From an uncultured Parabacteroides sp. (GTDB lineage: Bacteria; Bacteroidota; Bacteroidia; Bacteroidales; Tannerellaceae): 64,000 bases of DNA. The notes under the pieces were generated by a model that ran no database searches, was not told where the DNA came from, and was given only the letters and a program-made list of their open reading frames with translations. Positions 25,149-33,913 of the stretch are shown here, piece by piece. The translations under genes and the position numbers were made by a program. The stretch spans positions 1-64,000 of the forward strand of contig CAJTMR010000002.1 of assembly GCA_910577325.1 (NCBI GenBank). Direction: 5' to 3'. Numbering within the stretch: the first letter of the stretch is position 1; each line of letters opens with the position of its first letter.

Positions 25149-25256
25149 GTTGCAAAGAAACTCATAATTCTTTTAAGAAAAAAGTTTTGAAAGTATTTTG
25201 CTTTTTTAGACTGTGAGTTTCCCTGATATTTTCTATGTAGAGTAGATATCTTTGTT

Positions 25257-26210
25257 TTACCAGCGACTGATCGAACCTCCACCTCCGGAACGTCCTCCAC
25301 CCCAAGAGCCTTCGCTACCGCCGAAGCCTCCAAATCCACCTGGGCCTCTTCCGAGATTTCCTCCTCCGAAAATGATGGGTCCGTTACCGTGGTGGAGGCG
25401 GTTGGTGGTGCGAGTTTTCTTTTCTGTGTAGCCGCAGTTCTTGCAACGCCAGACTTCTTCAACTACTCCTTCTCGGTTGTAGGTCGCGCGTTGTAGGATT
25501 TGCTGGCCTGCATAGGCAAGTGTTTTCTGTCCGCATCGCGGACACACGCGTGTATGGGGTTTGAACGACTTTACGAGGACGATGATGACAGGAAGGACGA
25601 TGAGCAGGAGAAAGAGAACTGTTATCCCGAATGTCTCCGGATCGGTGTCGTTGTTCGTCTTCAGTCGTTTCGTCATGGCGTTTTGTTTATAGTCGCTCGT
25701 TATCAGGTAGTTGGTGATGGCGGTTACACCTTTCAGCATCCCTGCGCTGTAGTCGCCAGTTTTGAATTCAGGTAACATATAGCGTTGTTGCAGGCGGTAA
25801 CAGATCGCATCGGGGAGGATGCTTTCGAGTCCGTAGCCTGTCTCGAAGACGACAGAACGCTGTGAGGGTTCTGTCACAAGCTGGATCAGAAGTCCGTTGT
25901 CTTTCCCTTTTTTGCCCAGTCCCCAGTGTTGGAAAAGGTCGGTGGCGAACATGCGGGCATCGTTGTCGCCGATGCTTTCTACCGCAACGACGGCAATTTC
26001 GATATCAAGGCTGTCTTCCACTGTTCGGAGCAGACCATTGATGCGAACCACGTCGTCGGGATGGATAATGTTGTCAGGATTGCTGACATAGTTGTCATGG
26101 TCCGTAAGACGTACGTTCGGGATTGTCTCGACCGTATAGGCGATAGCGGCTGACAGCCATAACGGAAATAGTAAGAACAGGCAGATGTTTGTCAGGCGAT
26201 TTTTTTTCAT
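25257..26210 (-). CDS. TPM-domain membrane protein
   Basis: This 317-residue protein has a signal peptide (about residues 1-25) and a TPM domain (about 35-165, including HWGLGKKGKDNGLLI and FETGYGLE). A transmembrane helix follows near 195-215, then a zinc-ribbon-like segment with CPRCG and CKNCG, and a Gly/Ser-rich tail ending GGGGSISRW. TPM proteins are linked to membrane-associated quality control and photosystem II repair elsewhere. It is 12 bp downstream of lemA, the usual partner. Confidence 0.9.
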   Translation of the reverse strand: MKKNRLTNICLFLLFPLWLSAAIAYTVETIPNVRLTDHDNYVSNPDNIIHPDDVVRINGLLRTVEDSLDIEIAVVAVESIGDNDARMFATDLFQHWGLGKKGKDNGLLIQLVTEPSQRSVVFETGYGLESILPDAICYRLQQRYMLPEFKTGDYSAGMLKGVTAITNYLITSDYKQNAMTKRLKTNNDTDPETFGITVLFLLLIVLPVIIVLVKSFKPHTRVCPRCGQKTLAYAGQQILQRATYNREGVVEEVWRCKNCGYTEKKTRTTNRLHHGNGPIIFGGGNLGRGPGGFGGFGGSEGSWGGGRSGGGGSISRW

Positions 26211-26222
26211 CTTGTCCGGTAA

Positions 26223-26819
26223 TTAAAATTCAACCTTAGGTACTTTTTCTGCTCCGGTTTGGGCAGTGAAGTAAGTTTTCGCTTGGAAGTTGAATATCCT
26301 GGCGAGTATATTGGCGGGAAAACTGCGAATGTAAGTGTTATAGGTTTGTGCTACTTCGTTGAAACGTTTGCGTTCTACGGATATTCGGTTTTCCGTTCCT
26401 TCCAGTTGGGCCTGCAATTCGGAGAAGTGCTGGTTCGCTTTCAGTTCCGGATAACGTTCGAGGGTGACCATCAGACGGGAAAGAGTACTGCTTAGTTCTC
26501 CTTGTGCGGCCTGGAATTTTTTCATCGACTCTTCGTTTAGGTTTGAGGGGTCGATTGTGGTTTGAGTTGCACGGGCACGGGCGTTGATGACGCTTTCAAG
26601 CGTTTCTTTCTCATGTGTGGCATAACCTTTTACGGTGTTGACCAGATTCGGGATCAAGTCCATACGGCGTTGATATTGATTTTCAACCTGGCTCCAGGCT
26701 GTCTTGACGTTTTCGTCTTGAGTAACCATTGTGTTATACGTTCCTTTCACCCATGAGAAGAGGAAGATACCGAGAATTACGATCACGGCGAATGTGATCC
26801 ATAGAGTTTTGTGTTTCAT
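26223..26819 (-). CDS. LemA family protein
   Basis: This 198-residue protein has an N-terminal membrane helix (WITFAVIVILGIFLFSWV) and the LemA helical domain with WSQVENQYQRRMDLIPNLVN. I start at 26817-26819 (MKHKTLWITF); the frame extends 16 codons upstream, but that part is Asn/Lys-rich and lies in the promoter leader. Its role is unknown beyond association with TPM proteins and surface or membrane stress. It is the first gene of the lemA-TPM pair. Confidence 0.92.
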   Translation of the reverse strand: MKHKTLWITFAVIVILGIFLFSWVKGTYNTMVTQDENVKTAWSQVENQYQRRMDLIPNLVNTVKGYATHEKETLESVINARARATQTTIDPSNLNEESMKKFQAAQGELSSTLSRLMVTLERYPELKANQHFSELQAQLEGTENRISVERKRFNEVAQTYNTYIRSFPANILARIFNFQAKTYFTAQTGAEKVPKVEF

Positions 26820-26884
26820 TTTTTTATTATTAATTTTATTGATTGTATTACATTCGGATCGAGCCAAAGCAATAAATGCAATTG

Positions 26885-26892
26885 CAAAACTA
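26885..26892 (-). promoter_or_regulatory. Probable -7 box of the lemA promoter
   Basis: The minus strand reads TAGTTTTG (TAnnTTTG), 65 bp upstream of the chosen lemA start. This supports the shorter start. Confidence 0.4.
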
Positions 26893-27033
26893 ATTAAAAA
26901 ACAAATTTCTCCTCATTATAGTTTTTATTTATCGCTATTGTGTGTGCTTGAATATATCTGTCGGGAAAAATTATGACAGACAATTGTTGCAATAAAATCA
27001 AGGGGTTTTACGTTATCATGAAGTAAAACGATA

Positions 27034-27501
27034 ATGCATATGTTTTTCCGTCTGGTACATATTTTGGGGTTATTGGTCGCTTTCACAGGCATGGGAGAAG
27101 TGTGGGGGCAGGAGGAAGGGCTTGCTTCTTATTACCACAACCGTTTTCATGGCCGAAAGGCTGCCAGTGGTCGAATCCATGATGCGAATGAGTTGGTAGC
27201 GGCTCACCGGACGTATCCTTTCGGTACTTTTCTCCGTGTTACTAACTTATCCAATATGAAGCGAGTGATCGTCAGTGTTACCGACCGTGGCCCTTACCGC
27301 AAAGATCGTATCATCGATGTCTCTGCCTGTGTGGCCGAATTATTGGATTTTAAGAAAAAAGGTCTTGCCCGTGTCCGAATTGAGGTTGTTCCGAGTCAGA
27401 TTGATCTTTGCTTTCTTGCTCTTCTCTATCCTGAAAAGCCTTTTTTAGAAGTGGATCATCTTCGAGTGAAGCTGCCTTGCAAGATTGATGCGAAAAAATG
27501 A
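27034..27501 (+). CDS. RlpA-like double-psi beta-barrel protein
   Basis: This 155-residue exported protein has a signal peptide (about residues 1-27, ending near VWGQ) and a DPBB domain with GLASYYHNRFHGRKAASG, FGTFLRVTNL and VTDRGPYRKDRIIDVS. Full RlpA proteins are lytic transglycosylases that act on denuded glycan at the septum. This one lacks a SPOR domain. Translation may begin at 27034 or at the next ATG, 27040. It lies 94 bp upstream of the metal-efflux operon. Confidence 0.88.
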   Translation: MHMFFRLVHILGLLVAFTGMGEVWGQEEGLASYYHNRFHGRKAASGRIHDANELVAAHRTYPFGTFLRVTNLSNMKRVIVSVTDRGPYRKDRIIDVSACVAELLDFKKKGLARVRIEVVPSQIDLCFLALLYPEKPFLEVDHLRVKLPCKIDAKK

Positions 27502-27564
27502 TCTAATGATTTTCTAATTTTACTTAAGAGTATTTTAATCAGATCTTAAAGGTGATTTATGTTG

Positions 27565-27608
27565 CAGGTCTGTACATTTGCCGCAAAAAAAGCAAATGTA
27601 CAGACCTG
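27565..27608 (+). promoter_or_regulatory. 17-bp perfect dyad over the efflux promoter and start codon
   Basis: CAGGTCTGTACATTTGC (27565-27581) and GCAAATGTACAGACCTG (27592-27608) are perfect complements around a 10-base A-rich spacer. The left arm contains a TACATTTG -7 box (27573-27580). The right arm contains the ATG of the outer-membrane factor gene (27596). A repressor bound here would block initiation. Alternatively, read from rlpA, the hairpin followed by TTTTATT could terminate transcription. Confidence 0.7.
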
Positions 27609-28864
27609 TTTTATTGATCCTGTTGATGATTCATGTGTGGTCGGGAGCGGCACAGGAGGGGGTTGTCCGACTGTCATTGGACGAGGCTCTCGAGCGTTTC
27701 ACCGCTTGTAACCTGTCTTTAATTGCCGAACGTTATAATATTGATATGGCGAAGGCGCAAGTGATGCAGGCAAAGTTGTTCGAGAATCCGGTTATTTCGC
27801 TCGAACAGAATATCTATAATCGTAATAACGGCAAGTATTTCGACATAGGAAAGGCGGGCGAGGCCGTGGTGGAGATTGAGCAACTGATCTATATTGCCGG
27901 CCAACGTAACAAGCGGGTTCGTCTGGAAAAGATCAACAAGGAGATGGCGGTATATCAGTTTGAAGAGGTGCTCCGTACGCTTCGGGGGGAACTGAAAGAG
28001 AAGTTTGTCGATCTTTATTATACCCGAAAATCCTTGTCGGTTTATGACCGGGAGATCGAGTATCTGACGACTGTCTTGAATGTTTATAAGGAACAGAATG
28101 CGAAAGGGAATGTCTCTCTTTTGGAGAAGTCGCGCATACAGGCTTTGCTGTTTTCGTTGAAACGGCAAAGAAACGGCGTTGTGAATGAGATGGTTGCCTT
28201 GGAGGGCAATCTACGTGTGCTTTTGGCATTGAAGACAGGTGAGGTTTTGGAACCGTTTTTTGATGAATCGGTATTGGACCGTTTCAGACTGGATGAGTTC
28301 CCGTTCGCTGAATTGAGTGCACGGATTGCCGAACGTCCCGACTTGAAGCAGGCGGAAGCGGGTATACGGGCTTCGGAGGCAGATGTACGTTTGCAACGGT
28401 CGCTTGCTTTCCCTGAAGTTAGCCTGAAAGGAGCTTATGACAGGGCGGGGAATTTCTGTAACAATTACTTCGCAATCGGATTGAGTGTTTCTGTTCCCAT
28501 CTTCAACCGTAATCAGGGGAATATAAAATCGGCACGCCTTTCCGTCTTCCGCAACAACAGCCTGGCGGAACTGGCACGCAGGCGGGCGGATAACGAGCTT
28601 TTTGTTTGTTACACGAAATTGGAGAAGGCATTGGAACTTTACCGTTCTTCGGATTATGAATTGGAATGGGATTTTAATCGTATCCTCGAAGGCGTGAACA
28701 CCAGTTTTCAAAAGCGCAATATCAGCCTGTTGGAATTTATCGATTATTACGAGGCTTATAAGGAGGCTTGCTTGCAGTTATATGATATGAAAAAGAGTGT
28801 GGTACTTGCAGTGGAGGAGTTGAACACTGTCGTGGGCGTTACTTTTGGATCAAGCCAGAAGTAA
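27596..28864 (+). CDS. TolC/CusC-type outer-membrane efflux protein
   Basis: This 422-residue outer-membrane factor has a signal peptide (MYRPVLLILLMIHVWSGAAQ) and two OEP repeats made of long helices and beta segments, including RPDLKQAEAGIRASEADVRL and VSVPIFNRNQGNIK. It forms the outer channel of the tripartite metal pump encoded downstream. I use the ATG at 27596 and not the TTG at 27578, which lies in the -7 box. The start codon lies within the right arm of a perfect dyad. The adaptor gene follows after 32 bp. Confidence 0.92.
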   Translation: MYRPVLLILLMIHVWSGAAQEGVVRLSLDEALERFTACNLSLIAERYNIDMAKAQVMQAKLFENPVISLEQNIYNRNNGKYFDIGKAGEAVVEIEQLIYIAGQRNKRVRLEKINKEMAVYQFEEVLRTLRGELKEKFVDLYYTRKSLSVYDREIEYLTTVLNVYKEQNAKGNVSLLEKSRIQALLFSLKRQRNGVVNEMVALEGNLRVLLALKTGEVLEPFFDESVLDRFRLDEFPFAELSARIAERPDLKQAEAGIRASEADVRLQRSLAFPEVSLKGAYDRAGNFCNNYFAIGLSVSVPIFNRNQGNIKSARLSVFRNNSLAELARRRADNELFVCYTKLEKALELYRSSDYELEWDFNRILEGVNTSFQKRNISLLEFIDYYEAYKEACLQLYDMKKSVVLAVEELNTVVGVTFGSSQK

Positions 28865-28896
28865 CAGTATAAAATAGGTAATTAAAATATATCTTG

Positions 28897-29991
28897 ATGA
28901 ATATGAATAATAAAAGTCTTTTTCTACTATTTCTTTTTTCCCTGTTCTTTTCATGTGGCAAGCAAGCTGCCATGCCAGAAGAAACGGATGCGGATCTGAT
29001 GTTGACAGACAGTCTCCGGCAGGTGGTTTCGGTCGATACCGTTCGAAGGATGCCTTTGAACAACGAACTGTTGTTGAACGGTCGTGTCGCCTTCGATGCA
29101 GGGCTGGTAACTTATGTGTATCCTATTTTTGGAGGAACCGTTACCCGGGTGGAGGTTGAAGTCGGCGATTATGTGAAGAAAGGTGATCTCCTTGCCGTTA
29201 TTCGAAGCAGCGAAGTGGCTGATTTTGAGAAACAGCAGAAGGATGCCGTCTGTCGACTCGCTTTGTCCGAGCGTAATCTTGAGGCTGTCCGGGACATGCT
29301 CGATAGCGGAACGGTCTCCGAACGTGATCTCTTGCAGGCAGAACAGGATGCCGCCAACGCGAAAGCGGAAGTGAAAAGGCTTCGTGAGGTGTATGACATC
29401 TACCGGATCGGTTCCAACTCGACCTATAATATAGTCTCTCCTGTCTCTGGTTTTGTAGTCAGTAAGAATATTAGCCGGGATATGTTGATCCGTTCCGACC
29501 GGGAGGAAGAATTGTTCACCGTCTCCGGTTTGGACGATGTCTGGGTGATGGCAGATGTGTACGAAGGTGATATCAGTAAAATACGTGAAGGAGCCGGTGT
29601 TCGTATTGCAACGCTTGCCTATGGAAAGGATAAGGAGTTCGTCGGGGCGATTGACAAGGTCTATAACCAGCTTGATAGTGAGAGTAAGACGATGAAGGTT
29701 CGTATCAAATTAAGCAATAAGGATTATATGCTTAAACCGGGAATGTTTACGAACGTGTATGTACAATGCCAGATGGAAGGGCAGGGTATGCCCTGTATAC
29801 CAGCGCATGCCTTGATATTCGAGGGAAGTAAACAGTATGTAGTGGGTGTCGGCACGGACGGCAGCCTGCAGATCCAGGAAGTCGGTGTTTATAAGCAGAC
29901 GGATGAATACTGTTACCTGAATGCCGGGTTGGAAGAAGGAGACGTGATTGTGAACAAGAATGCTCTGTTGGTTTATAATGCTTTAAAATAA
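28897..29991 (+). CDS. RND efflux periplasmic adaptor (CusB/CzcB type lipoprotein)
   Basis: This 364-residue membrane-fusion protein has a lipoprotein signal with Cys20 in LFFSC. A lipoyl/barrel-sandwich domain follows with VSVDTVRRMPL, the biotinyl-like GGTVTRVEVEVGDYVKKGDLLAVI and a helical hairpin (about 115-165). The beta-barrel and membrane-proximal domains come last. It links the RND pump to the outer-membrane channel. The ATG at 28897 is preferred over the TTG three bases earlier. It is 8 bp upstream of the pump gene. No Met- or His-rich metal-binding tail is seen. Confidence 0.92.
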   Translation: MNMNNKSLFLLFLFSLFFSCGKQAAMPEETDADLMLTDSLRQVVSVDTVRRMPLNNELLLNGRVAFDAGLVTYVYPIFGGTVTRVEVEVGDYVKKGDLLAVIRSSEVADFEKQQKDAVCRLALSERNLEAVRDMLDSGTVSERDLLQAEQDAANAKAEVKRLREVYDIYRIGSNSTYNIVSPVSGFVVSKNISRDMLIRSDREEELFTVSGLDDVWVMADVYEGDISKIREGAGVRIATLAYGKDKEFVGAIDKVYNQLDSESKTMKVRIKLSNKDYMLKPGMFTNVYVQCQMEGQGMPCIPAHALIFEGSKQYVVGVGTDGSLQIQEVGVYKQTDEYCYLNAGLEEGDVIVNKNALLVYNALK

Positions 29992-29999
29992 GGAACAAG

Positions 30000-32900
30000 A
30001 TGCATACCTTTATAGATAAAATTATCACTTTCTCGCTCAGGAACAGGTTTTTCATCTTTTTCCTGACTGTGATGGCTGTTATCGTGGGGGCGGTCAGTTT
30101 CCTGCATACGCCTGTCGATGCTTTTCCTGATGTGACGAACACGAAAGTGACGATCATTACCCAATGGCCGGGACGAAGTGCGGAGGAAATCGAGAAGTTC
30201 ATCACGATCCCGCTCGAAATAGCCATGAATCCAGTACAGAAGAAGACGGACATCCGGAGTACGACACTGTTCGGGTTGTCGGTCGTCCATGTGATGTTTG
30301 ACGACGATGTGGACGATTTTTATGCTCGTCAGCAAGTCTATAACCTCTTGAACGATGCAGACCTGCCAGAAGGGGTGACACCGGAAGTACAGCCGTTATA
30401 CGGGCCGACGGGAGAGATTTTCCGTTACACGCTGCGCAGCGATAAGCGGACGGTACGGGAGTTGAAAACCTTTCAGGACTGGGTGATTGAGCGGAAACTG
30501 AGAGCGGTTCCCGGTGTGGCGGATATTGTCAGTTTCGGAGGAGAGGTAAAAACCTTCGAAGTGAGTGTGAATCCGAACCAGTTGATTAACTACGGGGTGA
30601 CGACGCTTGAACTCTATGATGCCATTGCCAAGAGCAATATTAATGTAGGGGGTGACGTGATTACCCGGAGTTCCCAGGCGTATGTCGTCCGGGGAATCGG
30701 TTTGATCAACGATGTGAAGGAGATTGAGAACATTGTGGTGAAGAACATCAATGGTACGCCTATCCTGGTGAAGAACCTGGCGACTGTGCACGAGTCTTCC
30801 TTGCCTCGTCTCGGACAGGTGGGGCGGATGGAAGAGGACGATGTGGTGCAGGGGATCATCGTGATGCGGAAAGGGGAGAATCCCGGTGAAGTGATTGCCG
30901 CCCTGAAAGACAAGATTTCCGATATTCAGCAGAACTCGTTGCCGGAGGATGTACGGATTGTCCCTTTCTATGACCGGGAGAATTTGGTGTATCTGGCGGT
31001 GCATACAGTGACCCGTAATTTAATAGAGGGAATCCTTTTGGTGACTTTCATTGTATTGGTTTTTATGGCAGACTGGCGTACAACGGTCGTGGTGTCGATC
31101 ATCATACCGTTGTCGCTGCTCTTTGCTTTCATTTGCATTCGAGCGATGGGGATGAGCGCGAACTTGTTGTCGATGGGGGCGATAGATTTTGGTATCATTA
31201 TCGACGGGGCGGTCGTGATGGTGGAAGGGCTGTTTGTCGCACTCGACAGAAAAGCCCGCGAAGTGGGGATGCCCGCCTTTAATGTGATGAGCAAAATGGG
31301 GATTATTCGGCATACGGCGAAAGACCGGGCAAAAGCCGTGTTCTTTTCCAAATTGATCATCATTACGGCATTGGTCCCGATCTTCTCTTTCCAGAAGGTG
31401 GAAGGAAAGATGTTCAGCCCGTTGGCCTATACATTGGGATTTGCCTTGTTGGGAGCCTTGGTCTTTACACTGACACTTGTGCCGGTCCTTTCGTCGATGC
31501 TGTTGAAGAAGAATGTGAGGGAGAGGCATAATCCATTTCTGGTTTGGGTGAACCGGATGGCGATAGGGCTATTCGACCGTTGTCATGCCCATAAGCGGAT
31601 GACGTTGATAGTCACTACATTGGTGGCGGCCGCCGGACTGTGGAGCTTCACTTTGTTGGGTACGGAATTCTTACCGCAGTTGAATGAAGGTTCCATTTAT
31701 ATCAGGGCGACGCTTCCACAAAGCATCTCGTTGGACGAATCGGTAAAACTGGCGAACCAGATGAGACGCACATTGGCTTCTTATCCTGAAGTCCGTCAAG
31801 TCTTGTCGCAGACGGGGCGGCCGAACGACGGGACGGATGCGACAGGTTTCTACAACATCGAGTTTCATGTGGACATTTATCCGGAAAAGCAGTGGGAGAG
31901 CAAGTTGATGAAAACGGAATTGATTGAGAAGATGCAGGAGCGGCTGGATATTTATCCGGGGATAGACTTCAACTTCTCGCAACCGATCAGCGACAACGTA
32001 GAAGAGGCGGCCAGTGGAGTGAAAGGTTCTATCGCGGTGAAAGTGTTCGGCAAGGATCTGTATGAGTCGGAGAAGAAAGCGGTCGAGGTGTATAAGGTCT
32101 TGCAGACGGTAGACGGGATTGAAGATTTGGGAGTGATCCGCAATATCGGACAACCGGAACTGAGGATCGAGCTGAATGAATCCCGCTTGGCACGTTATGG
32201 TGTGGCGAAAGAGGATGTACAGTCGATCATCGAGATGGCGATCGGGGGAAAGAGTGCCTCGCTGCTTTATGAGGACGAGCGGAAGTATAATATCATGGTA
32301 CGCTATGAATCCTCTTTCCGTCGCAGTGAGGATGAAATCGGCAAAATATTGGTTCCTGCCCGCGACGGAGCGATGATCCCGGTCAAGGAACTGGCGGATA
32401 TCCGTACGATTACAGGGCCGCTGATTATCTATCGTGACAATCATGCCCGTTTCTGTGCCGTCAAGTTTTCCGTTCGTGGACGAGATATGGGGACGGCTGT
32501 TGCTGAAGCACAGCAGAAGGTGAAAAAGCAGGTCTGTTTACCTGATGGTTACACCCTGAAATGGACAGGAGATTTCGAGAACCAGCAACGAGCCACGAGG
32601 CGGTTGGCGCAGGTTGTACCGGTCAGTATCGCGATTATCTTTGTTATCCTTTTCGTCCTCTTCGGGAATACCCGTGATGCAGGGCTGGTCTTGTTGAATG
32701 TGCCGTATGCCGCGGTCGGGGGAATTCTGGCTTTGCTGCTTACTCGTTTTAATTTTTCGATATCGGCGGGTATCGGGTTTATCGCTCTCTTTGGCATTTG
32801 TATACAGAATGGGGTTATTATGATATCGGATATCAAGAATAATCTAAATGCACGCAGTCCGTTGGAACAGGCTGTCAAGCAGAGCGTCCGTTCGCGTGTT

Positions 32901-33155
32901 CGTTCCGTTTTGATGACGGCTTCTATGGCTGCCATCGGTCTGATGCCTGCGGCGCTCAGCCACGGTATTGGCTCGGAGAGCCAACGGCCATTGGCTATCG
33001 TTATCATTGGTGGATTGATCGGAGCGACCTTCTTTACTCTTTTTGTTTTTCCCTTGATGGTTGAAACCTTTTATAGCCGGATGCTGTGCGATAAGCAGGG
33101 CAACCGCCCCAAAATCATAAAGCGTCCATCCGATTTCGCTACCGATACGGACTGA
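30000..33155 (+). CDS. CusA/CzcA-family heavy-metal RND pump
   Basis: This 1051-residue inner-membrane antiporter has twelve expected membrane helices in the RND pattern and two large periplasmic loops. The helix-4 signature DFGIIIDGAVVMVE (Asp396, Asp402, Glu409) is that of divalent-cation pumps (Zn, Co, Cd, Ni). Copper/silver pumps have a DAA-type motif, so a CzcA/CnrA-like substrate is more likely. It exports metal from periplasm or cytosol through the adaptor and outer-membrane factor. The final 20 codons (from about GNRPKIIKRPSDFATDTD) lie in repeat element C, shared with non-coding DNA at 13629-13731. Confidence 0.95.
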   Translation: MHTFIDKIITFSLRNRFFIFFLTVMAVIVGAVSFLHTPVDAFPDVTNTKVTIITQWPGRSAEEIEKFITIPLEIAMNPVQKKTDIRSTTLFGLSVVHVMFDDDVDDFYARQQVYNLLNDADLPEGVTPEVQPLYGPTGEIFRYTLRSDKRTVRELKTFQDWVIERKLRAVPGVADIVSFGGEVKTFEVSVNPNQLINYGVTTLELYDAIAKSNINVGGDVITRSSQAYVVRGIGLINDVKEIENIVVKNINGTPILVKNLATVHESSLPRLGQVGRMEEDDVVQGIIVMRKGENPGEVIAALKDKISDIQQNSLPEDVRIVPFYDRENLVYLAVHTVTRNLIEGILLVTFIVLVFMADWRTTVVVSIIIPLSLLFAFICIRAMGMSANLLSMGAIDFGIIIDGAVVMVEGLFVALDRKAREVGMPAFNVMSKMGIIRHTAKDRAKAVFFSKLIIITALVPIFSFQKVEGKMFSPLAYTLGFALLGALVFTLTLVPVLSSMLLKKNVRERHNPFLVWVNRMAIGLFDRCHAHKRMTLIVTTLVAAAGLWSFTLLGTEFLPQLNEGSIYIRATLPQSISLDESVKLANQMRRTLASYPEVRQVLSQTGRPNDGTDATGFYNIEFHVDIYPEKQWESKLMKTELIEKMQERLDIYPGIDFNFSQPISDNVEEAASGVKGSIAVKVFGKDLYESEKKAVEVYKVLQTVDGIEDLGVIRNIGQPELRIELNESRLARYGVAKEDVQSIIEMAIGGKSASLLYEDERKYNIMVRYESSFRRSEDEIGKILVPARDGAMIPVKELADIRTITGPLIIYRDNHARFCAVKFSVRGRDMGTAVAEAQQKVKKQVCLPDGYTLKWTGDFENQQRATRRLAQVVPVSIAIIFVILFVLFGNTRDAGLVLLNVPYAAVGGILALLLTRFNFSISAGIGFIALFGICIQNGVIMISDIKNNLNARSPLEQAVKQSVRSRVRSVLMTASMAAIGLMPAALSHGIGSESQRPLAIVIIGGLIGATFFTLFVFPLMVETFYSRMLCDKQGNRPKIIKRPSDFATDTD

Positions 33156-33197
33156 CCATATAATGTTTTTGCAAAAACAACTATCATACTGTCATAT
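33096..33197. repeat. Repeat element C (copy overlapping the 3' end of the pump gene)
   Basis: This is the inverted partner of 13629-13731 at about 90% identity. The first 60 bp encode the C-terminal tail of the RND pump including its stop at 33153-33155; the rest contains the palindrome TGTTTTTGCAAAAACA (33164-33179). The element ends about 8 bp before the -7 box of the response regulator gene. Confidence 0.8.
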
Positions 33198-33204
33198 TTG
33201 TAAT

Positions 33205-33212
33205 TATATTTG
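33205..33212 (+). promoter_or_regulatory. Probable -7 box of the response regulator promoter
   Basis: TATATTTG lies 23 bp upstream of the ATG at 33236. The 16-bp palindrome of element C sits 25-41 bp upstream of it, in the position of a -33 region or operator. Confidence 0.5.
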
Positions 33213-33235
33213 TAGCACGATACATATAAATAACA

Positions 33236-33913
33236 ATGGCAAAGATCTTATTAGTAGAAGATGAAATAAACATCGCTTCCTTTATTGAGCGGGGCTTGCG
33301 GGAGTTTGGCCATGAAGTTTGCGTGGCCAATGACGGGCAAGCCGGCTGGGAGTTGGTTCAGTTAGAGGATTTCCAATTATTGATATTAGATATTATTATG
33401 CCTAAGATGAACGGCTTGCAATTGTGTAAACAGTATCGTCAGGTGTATGGTTACCAGTCGTCCGTTATTATGCTGACTGCTTTAGGGACGACGGATGATA
33501 TCGTGAACGGCTTGGATGCCGGAGCCGACGACTATCTGGTGAAACCTTTCAGTTTTCAGGAATTGGAAGCTCGCATCAAAGCTCTTTTGCGACGTACGGG
33601 GCCGGAACTTGCCGTACCGCTTCTGAGTTGTGGCGATTTGACACTCGATCCGTCTACTCACCGGGCAGTTCGTGGCAAGGTTGTTGTTGACTTGACCGTG
33701 AAGGAATATCGCCTGCTCGAATATCTGATCCGGAACCAGGGGACGGCACAGAGCCGGATGACCTTATTGAAAAATGTCTGGGACAAGAATTTTGATACGA
33801 ATACGAATGTGGTGGACGTCTATGTAAATTATCTGAGAAGCAAGATTGACAAGGACTTCGACCATAAACTCATCCGCACCGTAGTGGGAGTGGGCTATAT
33901 GATGGAGGCATGA
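33236..33913 (+). CDS. OmpR/PhoB-family response regulator
   Basis: This 225-residue protein has a receiver domain with phospho-acceptor Asp52 (LLILDIIMPKMNG), an acidic pair near residue 9 and Lys in DDYLVKPF, followed by a winged-helix DNA-binding domain (about residues 128-225, DLTVKEYRLLEYLI). Its gene overlaps the sensor kinase gene by 4 bp (ATGA) and follows the efflux operon by 80 bp. It very probably controls the metal pump, as CusR or CzcR do. The dyad at 27565-27608 is a candidate target, but such regulators usually bind direct repeats. Confidence 0.95.
   Translation: MAKILLVEDEINIASFIERGLREFGHEVCVANDGQAGWELVQLEDFQLLILDIIMPKMNGLQLCKQYRQVYGYQSSVIMLTALGTTDDIVNGLDAGADDYLVKPFSFQELEARIKALLRRTGPELAVPLLSCGDLTLDPSTHRAVRGKVVVDLTVKEYRLLEYLIRNQGTAQSRMTLLKNVWDKNFDTNTNVVDVYVNYLRSKIDKDFDHKLIRTVVGVGYMMEA

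Noticed and set aside
31671..32444. 257-codon antisense open frame within the RND pump gene.
   Set aside because: It is a shadow of the pump reading frame with no family resemblance.
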